From: Tepidibacillus decaturensis
Lineage (GTDB): Bacteria > Bacillota > Bacilli > Tepidibacillales > Tepidibacillaceae
Assembly (NCBI RefSeq): GCF_001561915.1
Contig: NZ_LSKU01000001.1
Location: 1,271,579-1,307,560 of the forward strand
DNA length: 35,982 nucleotides
Direction: 5' to 3'
Part shown: positions 1-8,097 of the stretch, one piece after another
Numbering within the stretch: the stretch's first letter is position 1
Layout of the letters: each line of letters opens with the position of its first letter
Position numbers and translations under genes: made by a program
Notes under the pieces: generated by a model
What the model was told of the DNA's origin: nothing
Databases searched by the model: none
What the model saw: the letters and a program-made list of their open reading frames with translations, nothing else

Positions 1-258
1 GTTAAAAATTAAAAAATAAAGAATAAAGCATTTTAAAAATTCCTCAACCACCGCTGTACTCAAAATGGGCAAATTCCAGTGGGCTAGTCCTTCTTGAATC
101 ATTCTCTCAAAAACATAAGCTGGAAAAACTAAAATTGTACCTATTATAAACATTTTGATGATCAAATGTAGAGGTTCTAATTCATATTTATCCTTTAAAT
201 ATATGAAACTAAGTAAAGCAATCCCTGGTGCAAATGCACCGCTAATCAGTGTAATCAT
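1..258 (-). CDS. prsW: PrsW-type membrane protease, 5' part only (runs off window)
   Basis: This is an open frame of 86 codons from an ATG at 258 to the window edge, preceded by a clear AGGAG at about 265-270. PrsW is an intramembrane-type protease that in Bacillus subtilis makes the first cut in the anti-sigma factor RsiW. The visible N-terminus is a hydrophobic segment with APGIALLSFIYLKD, followed by an acidic YELEP stretch and a second hydrophobic segment. A VVEEFLK motif near residues 70-76 matches the EExxK/R signature of the PrsW/CPBP-like families. The rest of the protein lies outside the window. In B. subtilis prsW also lies close to gudB, which supports the call. The family is fairly secure; the exact substrate is not. 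Confidence 0.75.
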   Translation of the reverse strand, partial: MITLISGAFAPGIALLSFIYLKDKYELEPLHLIIKMFIIGTILVFPAYVFERMIQEGLAHWNLPILSTAVVEEFLKCFILYFLIFN

Positions 259-270
259 AAAAAAACTCCT

Positions 271-298
271 TTGATTCATTCTGATGTTATCGTATCAT
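271..298 (+). promoter_or_regulatory. Possible sigma-A promoter for ansA
   Basis: A TTGATT box (271-276) and a TATCAT box (293-298) are separated by 16 bp and end about 40 bp before the asparaginase start codon. The spacing and match are acceptable but not strong. The 79-bp gap between the divergent prsW and ansA genes must hold promoters in both directions. Confidence 0.3.
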
Positions 299-337
299 GT
301 AATTAAATGTAACTTCAATAGTAACGGAGGGTAAATA

Positions 338-1315
338 ATGTCAAAAGTGGTTATTATCACAACTGGCGGTACAATAGCAATGAGTGAGGACCTTAAAACA
401 AAAACAGTAAAACCACTTGATCAAGATACACTCGATTTTTTTCTTCCGTTTTTAGAAGAATATGTGAATGTAGAAATGGAGCATTTTATGAATATTCCTA
501 GTCCACACATGACACCAGAGAAAATGTATCAATTGGCTCTTCACACTAAAAAATATCTAGAGGATGACGAGGTACTGGGAATTGTCATCACTCATGGGAC
601 TGATACACTTGAGGAGACGGCTTATTTTCTAGACCTTTTGCTAACAAGTGATAAGCCAGTCGTTTTAACTGGTGCAATGAGAAGTAGCAATGAATTAGGG
701 GCAGATGGGCCAGTTAATTTAGTAGGTGCGGTTCGTGTTGTAGCAGATCCCTCTTCGACTGGAAAAGGTGTTCTTGTTGTATTTAATGATGAAATTCACG
801 CAGCTCGTTATGTAACCAAAACCCACACCAGCAACGTTGCAACATTTCAGTCCCCAGAAAATGGGCCGATTGGAACAGTGACAAAAAAGGGTATTCGTTT
901 TTCACATGCCCCTTTACTAAGAGATAATTATGAGCTCTCTCCTCCAAATACAAAGATTGGATTGGTTAAAGCTGCAGCAGGAATGGACGATTTACTCATT
1001 AACACATTGATTGAACATGGGTATGAAGGAATCGTTATTGAAGGACTTGGACAGGGGAATTTACCTCCAGAAATGCTAGGGGGAATTAAAAAGGGGATCG
1101 AGAAAGGAATCCCAATCGTATTGGTTTCAAGATGTTTTAATGGTTTTGTAGATGCTGTTTATGGGTACGAAGGCGGAGGAAAACAATTAAAAGATTTAGG
1201 TTTAATCTTTTCTAATGGGTTAAACGGTCAAAAGGCTAGAATTAAATTAATGATAACAATCAACCTTTTTAAAAAGGATCCATCTATCAATTTACAACAA
1301 TATTTTGATGTATAA
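338..1315 (+). CDS. ansA: L-asparaginase, cytoplasmic type
   Basis: The 325-residue protein hydrolyses L-asparagine to aspartate and ammonia. The asparaginase signatures are intact: the TTGGTIA nucleophile motif at residues 8-14 (catalytic Thr9), the second motif THGTDT at 85-90 (Thr88, Asp89), and the lysine in VTKTHT (Lys161). There is no signal peptide, so it should act in the cytoplasm, unlike the secreted AnsZ type. Length matches the family. The start has a GGAGGG ribosome binding site. It is the only plus-strand gene in the window. It is convergent with gudB across a shared terminator, so it is transcribed alone. The ammonia it releases links it to the nitrogen-metabolism neighbours gudB and codY, but that grouping is an inference. 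Confidence 0.92.
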   Translation: MSKVVIITTGGTIAMSEDLKTKTVKPLDQDTLDFFLPFLEEYVNVEMEHFMNIPSPHMTPEKMYQLALHTKKYLEDDEVLGIVITHGTDTLEETAYFLDLLLTSDKPVVLTGAMRSSNELGADGPVNLVGAVRVVADPSSTGKGVLVVFNDEIHAARYVTKTHTSNVATFQSPENGPIGTVTKKGIRFSHAPLLRDNYELSPPNTKIGLVKAAAGMDDLLINTLIEHGYEGIVIEGLGQGNLPPEMLGGIKKGIEKGIPIVLVSRCFNGFVDAVYGYEGGGKQLKDLGLIFSNGLNGQKARIKLMITINLFKKDPSINLQQYFDV

Positions 1316-1347
1316 AGCTCTCTAAGAATTTTTTTAGAGAGCTTTTA
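1314..1347 (+). terminator. Bidirectional intrinsic terminator between ansA and gudB
   Basis: A 10-bp perfect stem (arms 1316-1325 and 1334-1343) is followed by a T run on the plus strand. A matching A-rich flank lets it act on the minus strand too. It lies just after the ansA stop and serves both convergent genes. Confidence 0.85.
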
Positions 1348-1368
1348 TCTAACCTATAAAATCATCTA

Positions 1369-2622
1369 TTATACCCAACCACGGAATCTAGAAGCTTCTG
1401 CCATTTTACGAACGCCAACCATATATGCGGCTAATCTCATATCTACTTTTCTAGAAACGGATGTATTATAAACATTGTTAAAGGATCTAACCATCACTTC
1501 TTCAAGCTTTTGCCAAACTTCTTCTTCTGTCCAATAATATCCTTGGTTGTTCTGTACCCATTCAAAGTAAGATACGGTTACTCCACCAGCACTTGCAAGA
1601 ACATCTGGTACTAATAGGATATCTTTTTCAGTTAAAATTTTTGTTGCTTCAATCGTTGTTGGTCCATTTGCAGCTTCAACAACTATTTTCGCTTTGATTT
1701 TATTAGCGTTTACTGCTGTAATCTGATTCTCAATCGCAGCAGGGACTAAAATATCACATTCTAATTCTAACAATTCTTTATTTGTGATTGTGTTTTTAAA
1801 AAGCTTTGTTACTGTACCAAAAGAATCTCTTCGATCAAGAAGATAATCAATATCTAATCCATCTTCATTATGTAAAGCACCATAAGCATCTGAAATCCCA
1901 ATGACTTTAGCACCAGCATCATACATAAATTTTGCTAAGTAACTACCGGCATTCCCAAAACCTTGAATCACCACTTTTGCGTCTTCAAGCTGGATTCCTT
2001 TTTTCCGAGCAGCCTCACGAATCATTAGAGCAACACCTTTTGCAGTAGCAGATTCACGCCCATGGGAACCACCTAATACTAACGGCTTACCTGTAATAAA
2101 TCCTGGAGAATCGAACTCTCGAATTCGACTATATTCATCCATCATCCATGCCATAATTTGTGAATTTGTAAATACATCTGGTGCAGGAATATCTTTAGTT
2201 GGACCTACAACTTGGCTTATTGCACGAACATATCCTCGGCTTAAACGCTCTAACTCTCTAAAAGACATTTCACGGGGATCACATATAATTCCACCTTTAC
2301 CTCCCCCATATGGCAAATCAACGATACCGGCTTTAAGGCTCATCCAAATAGAAAGCGCTTTCACTTCATCCTCAGTTACATCAGGATGAAAACGAACACC
2401 ACCTTTTGTTGGTCCAACTGCATCATTGTGTTGTGCACGATAGCCTGTAAACACTTTAACCTCCCCGTTGTCCATTCGAATAGGAATGCGCACGGTTAAC
2501 ATACGTAATGGTTCTTTTAATAAGTCATACATGTTTTCTGGATAACCCAATTTTTCTAAAGCTTCTTTAATAACGATTTGGGTTGAAACAAGCAAATTTA
2601 AATTTTCCTGTTCTTGATCCAT
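1369..2622 (-). CDS. gudB: NAD-dependent glutamate dehydrogenase (Glu/Leu/Phe/Val family)
   Basis: The enzyme oxidatively deaminates glutamate to 2-oxoglutarate and ammonia. The chosen ATG at 2622 gives 417 residues and has GAGGTGG upstream; the longer frame to 2646 has no better site. The family motif PTKGGVRFHP (71-80) and the LPYGGGKGG loop with catalytic Lys109 are present, followed by a Rossmann domain with GFGNAGSYLA. The segment EVKALSIWM lacks the three-residue duplication that inactivates GudB in laboratory B. subtilis 168, so this copy should encode an active enzyme. Members of this family that use leucine or phenylalanine look similar in length, but the overall sequence is closest to GudB/RocG. 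Confidence 0.92.
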   Translation of the reverse strand: MDQEQENLNLLVSTQIVIKEALEKLGYPENMYDLLKEPLRMLTVRIPIRMDNGEVKVFTGYRAQHNDAVGPTKGGVRFHPDVTEDEVKALSIWMSLKAGIVDLPYGGGKGGIICDPREMSFRELERLSRGYVRAISQVVGPTKDIPAPDVFTNSQIMAWMMDEYSRIREFDSPGFITGKPLVLGGSHGRESATAKGVALMIREAARKKGIQLEDAKVVIQGFGNAGSYLAKFMYDAGAKVIGISDAYGALHNEDGLDIDYLLDRRDSFGTVTKLFKNTITNKELLELECDILVPAAIENQITAVNANKIKAKIVVEAANGPTTIEATKILTEKDILLVPDVLASAGGVTVSYFEWVQNNQGYYWTEEEVWQKLEEVMVRSFNNVYNTSVSRKVDMRLAAYMVGVRKMAEASRFRGWV

Positions 2623-2648
2623 GATTTTACCACCTCGGAAAAACAAAT

Positions 2649-2674
2649 ATTAGAAATCATCATTAGAAATCATC
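2649..2674 (-). repeat. Two perfect tandem 13-bp copies in the gudB leader
   Basis: The 13-bp unit attagaaatcatc (plus strand) occurs at 2649-2661 and again, directly adjacent, at 2662-2674. It lies in the untranslated leader of gudB, between a possible TATACT -10 box and the ribosome binding site at about 2631-2636. It does not resemble a CodY box. It could be a recent tandem duplication or an operator pair. Confidence 0.8.
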
Positions 2675-2725
2675 TTGTCAGGTTAAGTATACACCCTTGT
2701 TTTTAGATTGAGAAGACATTTTATT

Positions 2726-4219
2726 CTAATCTGCATCTTTTAAAATTTCTGAAAATAATCCTATTGTTTTATTAAAGCTAAACTGTATTTTTCCAATTGA
2801 GCCATTACGATTCTTTTTTAATTCAATAGTGACAAGTGAATTTTCTTCTTTGTTATTTCCTTCTAAATGGATGTAACTATCAATAGAAGCCACTAATTCC
2901 GGGGGGAAATTTTCTTCTTTTCCTGTTGCTGACAGTAAAATAGGTACTCCCCATTGCCTAGACCAATGGTGTAAATTATAGGTTACATGCAGCTGCTGTT
3001 CATGGGCAGGCATTGAAAGCCCTTGTTTTAAATGAATCCTTTGAAGGTGGTCAAAGATTATAACAGGCTTTTTATGTAGCTGAAGTAAAATTTTGTTTAG
3101 AATGATCGCAATATCTTCTAAAGATGTATGAATATTTGCATCTAAGGTCCAAATGTTTTTAGCAAGGGTTGAATAGGTTTGATTTGCTAATTGAATATCT
3201 TGCACGGGAACTTGGCCTGAAAAAATTTGTTGGGTAGAACAACCAGTAAACCTCGACATGCTTCTAACCCATAATTCAAATGAGGTCATATCCCAAGAAA
3301 TATAAAGCACAGGTACATTTGTTGCCATTTGGTCTGTTAATTGTTTTAAGAAGGTTGTTTTCCCAACAGAAACAGCACCACCAACCAAATACAAGCCTTC
3401 TTGTAGTCCCCCTACTAATAATTCATCTAAGGCCTTAAATCCAGTTTTAATTCCACTTAGTTTTTTATTGTATCGTTTGATATATTCTTCTTGAAATAGA
3501 ACTAGATTTGAACTATCTGGAGCAATTGGTGATAACAAGCTTTCTTTCAATGTTTTATTAATTATATTTATAAATTCATCCGAAGGATTTTTCATTCGAA
3601 TAAAGAAGTCATTTACATCTTTGAACCCTTTTGGCAGATGAATAATATACAACTCTTTTATAACTGATTCTAACCATTTTGCCACTCTGATCGTTTCTCT
3701 TCTACCAATTTCATCATTACCAAAACAAATAAAAACTCGCTTATTCTCCATTTTAGTTAGTAATTGATCATTTAATTGGCTGTTTATCATACAAATACTA
3801 GGTAATTTTGCTTGCTCTAAAGACAACACATCAAAAATAGAATTACACAGAATCACATCATCTACCTGTTTTAGAACCATTTCATTAAAAAATACATCCT
3901 CGACACCAATTAAAGATTTAAATTTTGGCTCTCTACCATCGATACTTCTCCCAATTAAATCGACGACATCCTGTTCCATCGTCTGCAAAGGAAAAATTAT
4001 CCGATTGTGAAAATATCCGTTAAAACCTTTGTCATTGGGCTGAAATCCTATCATATCTTTTTCAAAACCAATTAAAAATTTCTCTATTATTTCTGATTGA
4101 ATTCCTCTATCCTTTAAATAATCAAGTGCATCCTGAGTTAATTGGCCACGATAATATTGGACCATTTGAAGTAATTCTTTAGATGAGATGTTTCTTTGCA
4201 TAATTTGATCAAACGTCAT
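2726..4219 (-). CDS. Primase-helicase-like protein (T7 gp4/Twinkle architecture) with degenerate Toprim domain
   Basis: This 497-residue protein joins a DnaG-like core to a DnaB-like RecA helicase domain. Residues about 35-120 follow the DnaG catalytic-core N-terminus (YLKDRGI, then RIIFPL and GRSIDGREPKF). Residues about 121-210 follow Toprim and end in a gp4-like KDVNDFF. There is no N-terminal CHC2 zinc finger. The Toprim site is decayed: the invariant Glu of VEG is replaced in CNSIFD (125-130), and the DxD motif reads GND (167-169), so primer synthesis is unlikely. The helicase part has Walker A GGAVSVGKTT (280-289), Walker B IIFDH (Asp390) and a KKNRNG finger (about 478-483). However, the H1a glutamate is Asp310 and the H3 glutamine is missing (LSATG). 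It has its own GGGAGGG ribosome binding site and a weak promoter, TTGTAC-18-TAAAAT. No phage genes flank it. The cellular role is unknown. Confidence 0.75.
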   Translation of the reverse strand: MTFDQIMQRNISSKELLQMVQYYRGQLTQDALDYLKDRGIQSEIIEKFLIGFEKDMIGFQPNDKGFNGYFHNRIIFPLQTMEQDVVDLIGRSIDGREPKFKSLIGVEDVFFNEMVLKQVDDVILCNSIFDVLSLEQAKLPSICMINSQLNDQLLTKMENKRVFICFGNDEIGRRETIRVAKWLESVIKELYIIHLPKGFKDVNDFFIRMKNPSDEFINIINKTLKESLLSPIAPDSSNLVLFQEEYIKRYNKKLSGIKTGFKALDELLVGGLQEGLYLVGGAVSVGKTTFLKQLTDQMATNVPVLYISWDMTSFELWVRSMSRFTGCSTQQIFSGQVPVQDIQLANQTYSTLAKNIWTLDANIHTSLEDIAIILNKILLQLHKKPVIIFDHLQRIHLKQGLSMPAHEQQLHVTYNLHHWSRQWGVPILLSATGKEENFPPELVASIDSYIHLEGNNKEENSLVTIELKKNRNGSIGKIQFSFNKTIGLFSEILKDAD

Positions 4220-4285
4220 GGTTCTCTCCCTCCCCTTTTTCTCTCCTATTAAGTCTATTTTAGATTTATTTCTATCATGAGTACA

Positions 4286-4318
4286 ATAAAAAAACTGCCC
4301 GTTTGGCAGTTTTTTTAA
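4286..4318 (-). terminator. Intrinsic terminator of the codY operon
   Basis: A hairpin has arms at 4288-4299 and 4305-4316 (AAAAAACTGCC paired with GGCAGTTTTTT) and a short GTTT-type loop. It lies 20 bp beyond the codY stop. The symmetric A/T flanks could allow it to act in both directions. Confidence 0.9.
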
Positions 4319-4336
4319 AATTTATAATATTTTAAT

Positions 4337-5116
4337 TTAAGAGGTGCGAAGTTTATCCAATTCGGTGATTAATTTTTCATTTAATACCTTGATATACGTT
4401 CCTTTCATACCTAATGAACGGGATTCGATCACACCTGCACTTTCTAACTTTCTTAGAGCGTTTACGATGACTGAACGAGTGATTCCAACACGGTCAGCAA
4501 TTTTACTTGCGACTAACAAACCTTCTTTTCCATCTAGCTCTTCAAAAATATGCTCTATCGCTTCAAGTTCACTATATGAAAGTGAGCCGATGGCCATCTG
4601 TACCACTGCTTTACTTCTTACTTCTTCTTCCATCGCTTCAGAACGTTCTCTAAGAATTTCCATTCCAACGACAGTGGCACCATATTCAGCTAAGATTAAG
4701 TCTTCGTCTCCAAATTGCTCACTTAGTCTTCCAAGAATAAGTGTTCCAATTCGGTCACCGCCACCGATGATTGGTACGAGGGTAGTATAACTATCCTTAA
4801 AAATATCCTTCATTTCAGCTGGAAAAGAAGATAGTGGGCTATCAATTCCAATGTTAGTGACAGTCTCATCCTGTTTCATCAATAAAGCATTATATTCTTC
4901 TGGAAATTGCCTTTGTTTAAGCATTTCAGAAATACGTTCATTTTCAATTTCTTGTGCAATAGCCAAACCTAGTAATTTACCTTTTCGGCTCACCACAAAA
5001 ATATTTGCTTCAATCACATCACTTAGGATCTCAGCCATTTCATTAAAATTAACAGCATGACCAGCAGCTTTTTGTAATAATCGATTAATTCTTCTAGTTT
5101 TTGATAAAAGATCCAT
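4337..5116 (-). CDS. codY: GTP- and branched-chain amino acid-sensing global repressor CodY
   Basis: CodY is the global transcriptional regulator that binds isoleucine, leucine, valine and GTP and represses nitrogen and adaptive genes during rich growth. The 259 residues match the usual length. The N-terminal GAF-type ligand domain starts with [15 protein letters not shown]. The C-terminal winged helix has the recognition segment [21 protein letters not shown] (about 202-222), nearly invariant in the family. The ATG at 5116 has TAGGAGGA upstream. It is the last gene of the xerC-hslV-hslU-codY unit, 12 bp after hslU, followed by a strong terminator, exactly as in the B. subtilis codVWXY operon. 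Confidence 0.98.
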   Translation of the reverse strand: MDLLSKTRRINRLLQKAAGHAVNFNEMAEILSDVIEANIFVVSRKGKLLGLAIAQEIENERISEMLKQRQFPEEYNALLMKQDETVTNIGIDSPLSSFPAEMKDIFKDSYTTLVPIIGGGDRIGTLILGRLSEQFGDEDLILAEYGATVVGMEILRERSEAMEEEVRSKAVVQMAIGSLSYSELEAIEHIFEELDGKEGLLVASKIADRVGITRSVIVNALRKLESAGVIESRSLGMKGTYIKVLNEKLITELDKLRTS

Positions 5117-5128
5117 TGTATAATCCTC

Positions 5129-6523
5129 CTACAATATATACTGAGATAAATCTCGATTCTCTACAATCGTTGAAAGTTTTTCCCTCACATATTCTGGGGT
5201 AATAATGACTTTTTCTAAATGAATGTCTGGAGCCTCAAAGGATAGATCCTCTAGCAGCTTCTCCAAGATTGTATGTAAGCGTCTAGCCCCTATATTATCT
5301 GTGGTTTGGTTCACCTCTGCTGCTAATTTGGCTATTTCATAAATCGCCTCATTTGAAAATTCAATTTCAATTCCCTCAGTTTGAAGTAAGGAAACATATT
5401 GCTTAGTTAGGGCATTTTGGGGTTCTTTTAGTATCTGAACAAAATCTTCAATACTCAAATCTTGTAATTCAACTCGAATTGGAAACCTCCCTTGTAATTC
5501 AGGAATTAGATCAGAGGGCTTTGACATATGAAATGCACCTGCTGCAATAAATAAGATATAGTCAGTTTTAATCGCACCATATTTGGTCATCACTGTTGAC
5601 CCTTCAACAATGGGCAAGATATCTCTTTGAACTCCTTCTCTTGAAACATCAGGTCCTCTTTCTTTTCCAGCAATTTTATCAATTTCATCAATAAATATAA
5701 TACCGGATTGTTCTGCTCTCTCAATCGATTCTTGAATAACTTCATCCATATCGATCAATTTCTGTGCTTCTTCTTGAACAATAAACTTTCTAGCTTCTTT
5801 AATTGGCAATTTTCGTCTTTTGGTTTTTTTAGGGATTAAATTTCCTAATACATCTTGCATATTTAAACCCATTTGTTCTACACCAGAACCAGAAAAAATA
5901 TCAAGCATTGAGGGTGAATTGTCCTCTACTTCGATCTCAATCACTTCATCTTCTAGTTGACCATTTAGGAGCTGAAAACGAATTTTTCTTCTTCTCTCAT
6001 TGATATGATCTTCTTCAACTACATCCTCATGTGTTGGTTCTTGGGTTTGACCTCCAAATAACATCTCAAGTGGGTTTTTCATGTTTCTATTCTTCTTTTT
6101 CATCGGTACTAAAATTTCAACAATGCGATCGTTTGCCAATTCTTCTGCTTTATCCTTAACCTTTTCTGTCTTTTCATTCTTAACCATTCTGATTGAAGTT
6201 TCGATCAAATCCCTAACCATCGATTCTACATCTCGACCAACATACCCTACCTCAGTAAATTTTGTGGCCTCAATTTTAATAAAAGGAGCCCCAACTAACT
6301 TAGCTAATCTTCTTGCAATCTCTGTTTTTCCTACCCCAGTTGGTCCAATCATCAGAATATTTTTTGGAACGATTTCGTCCCGAATCGCTGTATCCAAAAG
6401 ACTTCTTCGGTAACGATTTCTAAGTGCAATCGCAACGGCACGTTTTGCCTGTTTTTGACCTACAATATATTTATCTAATTCAGAAACAATTTCACGTGGG
6501 GTTAAGGATTTATGTCTTACCAT
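5129..6523 (-). CDS. hslU: HslU/ClpY, AAA+ unfoldase of the HslVU protease
   Basis: HslU is the hexameric ATPase that unfolds proteins and feeds them to HslV. Two adjacent ATGs exist (6526 and 6523); the second gives better spacing to the GGGGGG ribosome binding site and 464 residues. It carries Walker A GPTGVGKT (60-67), the charged intermediate I-domain roughly from residue 110 to 250, Walker [12 protein letters not shown], and the C-terminal sensor-2 segment with [19 protein letters not shown]. The C-terminus ends in QYIL, the type of hydrophobic tail that docks on HslV. It starts 14 bp after the hslV stop and is followed by codY. Confidence 0.97.
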   Translation of the reverse strand: MVRHKSLTPREIVSELDKYIVGQKQAKRAVAIALRNRYRRSLLDTAIRDEIVPKNILMIGPTGVGKTEIARRLAKLVGAPFIKIEATKFTEVGYVGRDVESMVRDLIETSIRMVKNEKTEKVKDKAEELANDRIVEILVPMKKKNRNMKNPLEMLFGGQTQEPTHEDVVEEDHINERRRKIRFQLLNGQLEDEVIEIEVEDNSPSMLDIFSGSGVEQMGLNMQDVLGNLIPKKTKRRKLPIKEARKFIVQEEAQKLIDMDEVIQESIERAEQSGIIFIDEIDKIAGKERGPDVSREGVQRDILPIVEGSTVMTKYGAIKTDYILFIAAGAFHMSKPSDLIPELQGRFPIRVELQDLSIEDFVQILKEPQNALTKQYVSLLQTEGIEIEFSNEAIYEIAKLAAEVNQTTDNIGARRLHTILEKLLEDLSFEAPDIHLEKVIITPEYVREKLSTIVENRDLSQYIL

Positions 6524-6537
6524 CATGATTCCCCCCT

Positions 6538-7080
6538 TTATAGTTCTTCTATAATAATCTGATCATTTGTATAAACACAAATCTCTGCCGCAATCTTAAG
6601 AGCAGATTCGGCAATTTCTCTTGCAGATAATTGAGTTGCATGTCTTTTTAATGCCCGACCTGCTGATAATGCATACATTCCACCTGAACCAATGGCCAAA
6701 ATACCATCATCAGGCTCAATCACCTCACCATTTCCAGAGACTAAAAGCAAATAGTCTTTATTCATCACGATGATCATTGCTTCAAGGCGACGTAGTATCT
6801 TATCCATTCTCCATTCTTTGGCTAATTCTACTGCTGCTCTTTGCAAATTACCATGATATTCTTCAAGCTTACCTTCAAACTTTTCAAATAGTGTAAAAGC
6901 ATCTGCAACTGATCCTGCAAATCCAGCAATTACTTCACCGCGATATAGTTTTCGTACTTTTTTGGCAGAATGCTTCATCACCATACTATTACCAAAAGTG
7001 ACTTGACCATCACCAGCCATGGCTGAATGGCCATTATGTTGAATGGCAAAAATAGTGGTTGCGTGAAAGGGTTCTGACAT
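6538..7080 (-). CDS. hslV: HslV/ClpQ, peptidase subunit of the HslVU protease
   Basis: HslV is the proteasome-beta-like peptidase that partners HslU. The protein has 180 residues and keeps the hallmark segments [20 protein letters not shown] and [19 protein letters not shown], as well as the C-terminal [13 protein letters not shown]. As in Bacillus CodW, there are extra residues (MSEPFHA) before the Thr-Thr that is N-terminal in Escherichia coli HslV. Removing Met alone would expose Ser. The B. subtilis enzyme is reported to work as an N-terminal serine peptidase, and the extension here is one residue longer by my alignment. The start has a strong AGGAGG at an 8-nt spacing. It is transcribed between xerC and hslU. 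Confidence 0.96.
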   Translation of the reverse strand: MSEPFHATTIFAIQHNGHSAMAGDGQVTFGNSMVMKHSAKKVRKLYRGEVIAGFAGSVADAFTLFEKFEGKLEEYHGNLQRAAVELAKEWRMDKILRRLEAMIIVMNKDYLLLVSGNGEVIEPDDGILAIGSGGMYALSAGRALKRHATQLSAREIAESALKIAAEICVYTNDQIIIEEL

Positions 7081-7153
7081 CCTTTCATCCTCCTTTATAT
7101 CCTTTTTAAGGAATATATATTCAGAAAATTTACATTTAAATATGATTTCATTA

Positions 7154-7789
7154 CTATGCTCTTGGATGAGTATTTTTATAAATATTTTGCAATCTTTCCT
7201 TAGTCACGTGGGTATAAATCTGTGTTGTTGAAATATTCACATGACCCAATAATTCCTGAACTGAACGCAAGTCTGCTCCTGCATTTAACAAGTGTGTTGC
7301 AAACGTATGACGTAATGTATGAGGACTGACCTTCTTGGAAAATGATAAGCCTCGAACATACTTATCAATCATTCGGCGGACACTTCGATCTGTAAGGCGT
7401 TCCCCATTTTTATTTAAAAAGAGGGCTCGTTCTATTTCAATAGGTTTCAATTTTGGTCTAGCATCTTCTATATAATGATGTAAGGATTGGATTGCAAATC
7501 TACCTAAGGGAACATATCTTTCCTTAGCCCCTTTTCCAAATACTAATGCTGTTCCATTCACCAAATCGATTGAGTTTAAGTCTAGACTAACTAATTCACT
7601 TACCCGAATACCACTAGCATACAGGACTTCAATTATAGCTCTATCCCTAATACCCAAAGGCTTTGTAAGGTTAGGAGCATCAATCAGTTCCTGTATTTCT
7701 TCAGGGTACATAAAATGAGGCAACTTCTTTTCAATCTTTGGTGTTGATACCATTTTAAAAGGATTTGTTTTAAGATAATTCTCTCTCAT
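7154..7789 (-). CDS. xerC: Tyrosine recombinase XerC, C-terminal catalytic part (split gene)
   Basis: This frame of 211 codons carries the whole catalytic domain of XerC (CodV), which with XerD resolves chromosome dimers at dif. All six active-site residues are present in this frame: Arg62 (ASGIR), Lys86 (GKG), His157 and Arg160 (HTLRH), His183 (LGH) and nucleophile Tyr192 (TQIYTH). It begins [12 protein letters not shown], which aligns to the interdomain linker of full-length XerC. Its ATG overlaps the stop codon of the upstream frame as TAATG, with no ribosome binding site of its own. Joined to the upstream frame by a -1 shift it gives a normal 298-residue XerC. It may be made by reinitiation or frameshifting, or the split may be a sequence error. 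Confidence 0.85.
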   Translation of the reverse strand: MRENYLKTNPFKMVSTPKIEKKLPHFMYPEEIQELIDAPNLTKPLGIRDRAIIEVLYASGIRVSELVSLDLNSIDLVNGTALVFGKGAKERYVPLGRFAIQSLHHYIEDARPKLKPIEIERALFLNKNGERLTDRSVRRMIDKYVRGLSFSKKVSPHTLRHTFATHLLNAGADLRSVQELLGHVNISTTQIYTHVTKERLQNIYKNTHPRA

Positions 7790-7795
7790 TAAAAA
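7789..7795 (-). other. Frameshift junction in xerC (T TTT TAA)
   Basis: Read on the minus strand, the upstream frame ends GAT TTT TAA. A -1 slip of the last Phe codon within the run of five T gives TTT then TTA ATG AGA, which restores the expected XerC sequence. Adding one T to the run gives the same protein. The stop and the downstream ATG overlap as TAATG. Confidence 0.75.
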
Positions 7796-8049
7796 TCGAA
7801 AAAAGTTCTTAAACTTGAAAGCTTTCTTGCTATTGATTTACGAGCATAATGTTTTTCATTTAGTAAGGCTAAATAATTTCTTACATCAAGATAAGTCACT
7901 TCTTGATAAGTATTTTTTCCTTTTGATGTCATAAATAAAGTGAAGGCCTGTATATCCTTTAAATAATTTTGTAATGTATGAGTAGATACATTTTTTTCAA
8001 TTTGCAAATACCCTTGAAATTCTATTAAATATTGATCGATCTGATTCAT
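7789..8049 (-). CDS. xerC: Tyrosine recombinase XerC, N-terminal core-binding part (split gene)
   Basis: This 86-residue product is the SAM-like core-binding domain of XerC, starting MNQIDQYLIEFQGYLQIEKN and ending in ARKLSSLRTFFDF, which in intact CodV continues as FLMRE into the catalytic part. The start at 8049 has AGAGGGGA at a suitable distance; the longer frame to 8079 has no better signal. The stop falls at the domain boundary, so each frame contains one complete folding domain. It lies 48 bp after trmFO and opens the xerC-hslV-hslU-codY set. Whether the chromosome truly carries the split needs read-level confirmation. Confidence 0.8.
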   Translation of the reverse strand: MNQIDQYLIEFQGYLQIEKNVSTHTLQNYLKDIQAFTLFMTSKGKNTYQEVTYLDVRNYLALLNEKHYARKSIARKLSSLRTFFDF

Positions 8050-8097
8050 TTTTTGTCCCCTCTTATGTAAAGGCAACATAATATTAACATAGTAATG

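Noticed and set aside
2726-4219. Primase-helicase-like gene as part of a prophage or plasmid remnant
   Set aside because: No integrase, capsid, terminase, replication-origin or partition genes are nearby, and the neighbours on both sides are conserved chromosomal genes, so only an old, isolated acquisition could be argued.
4344-4790. Plus-strand frame of 148 codons antisense to codY
   Set aside because: It is a shadow of the conserved codY frame, with serine/isoleucine-rich composition, no ribosome binding site and no family features. Similar shadows over hslU, topA, sucC, sucD, thiD and others were dropped for the same reason.
7081-7153. Short palindromic AT-rich sequence between xerC and hslV as a terminator
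   Set aside because: The stem is very AT-rich and sits just ahead of the hslV ribosome binding site, without a T run; the genes behave as one operon in relatives.
7154-8049. xerC as a phage or integron integrase
   Set aside because: The position between trmFO and hslV, and the conserved THVTKERL and [20 protein letters not shown] sequence, identify the chromosomal XerC/CodV.
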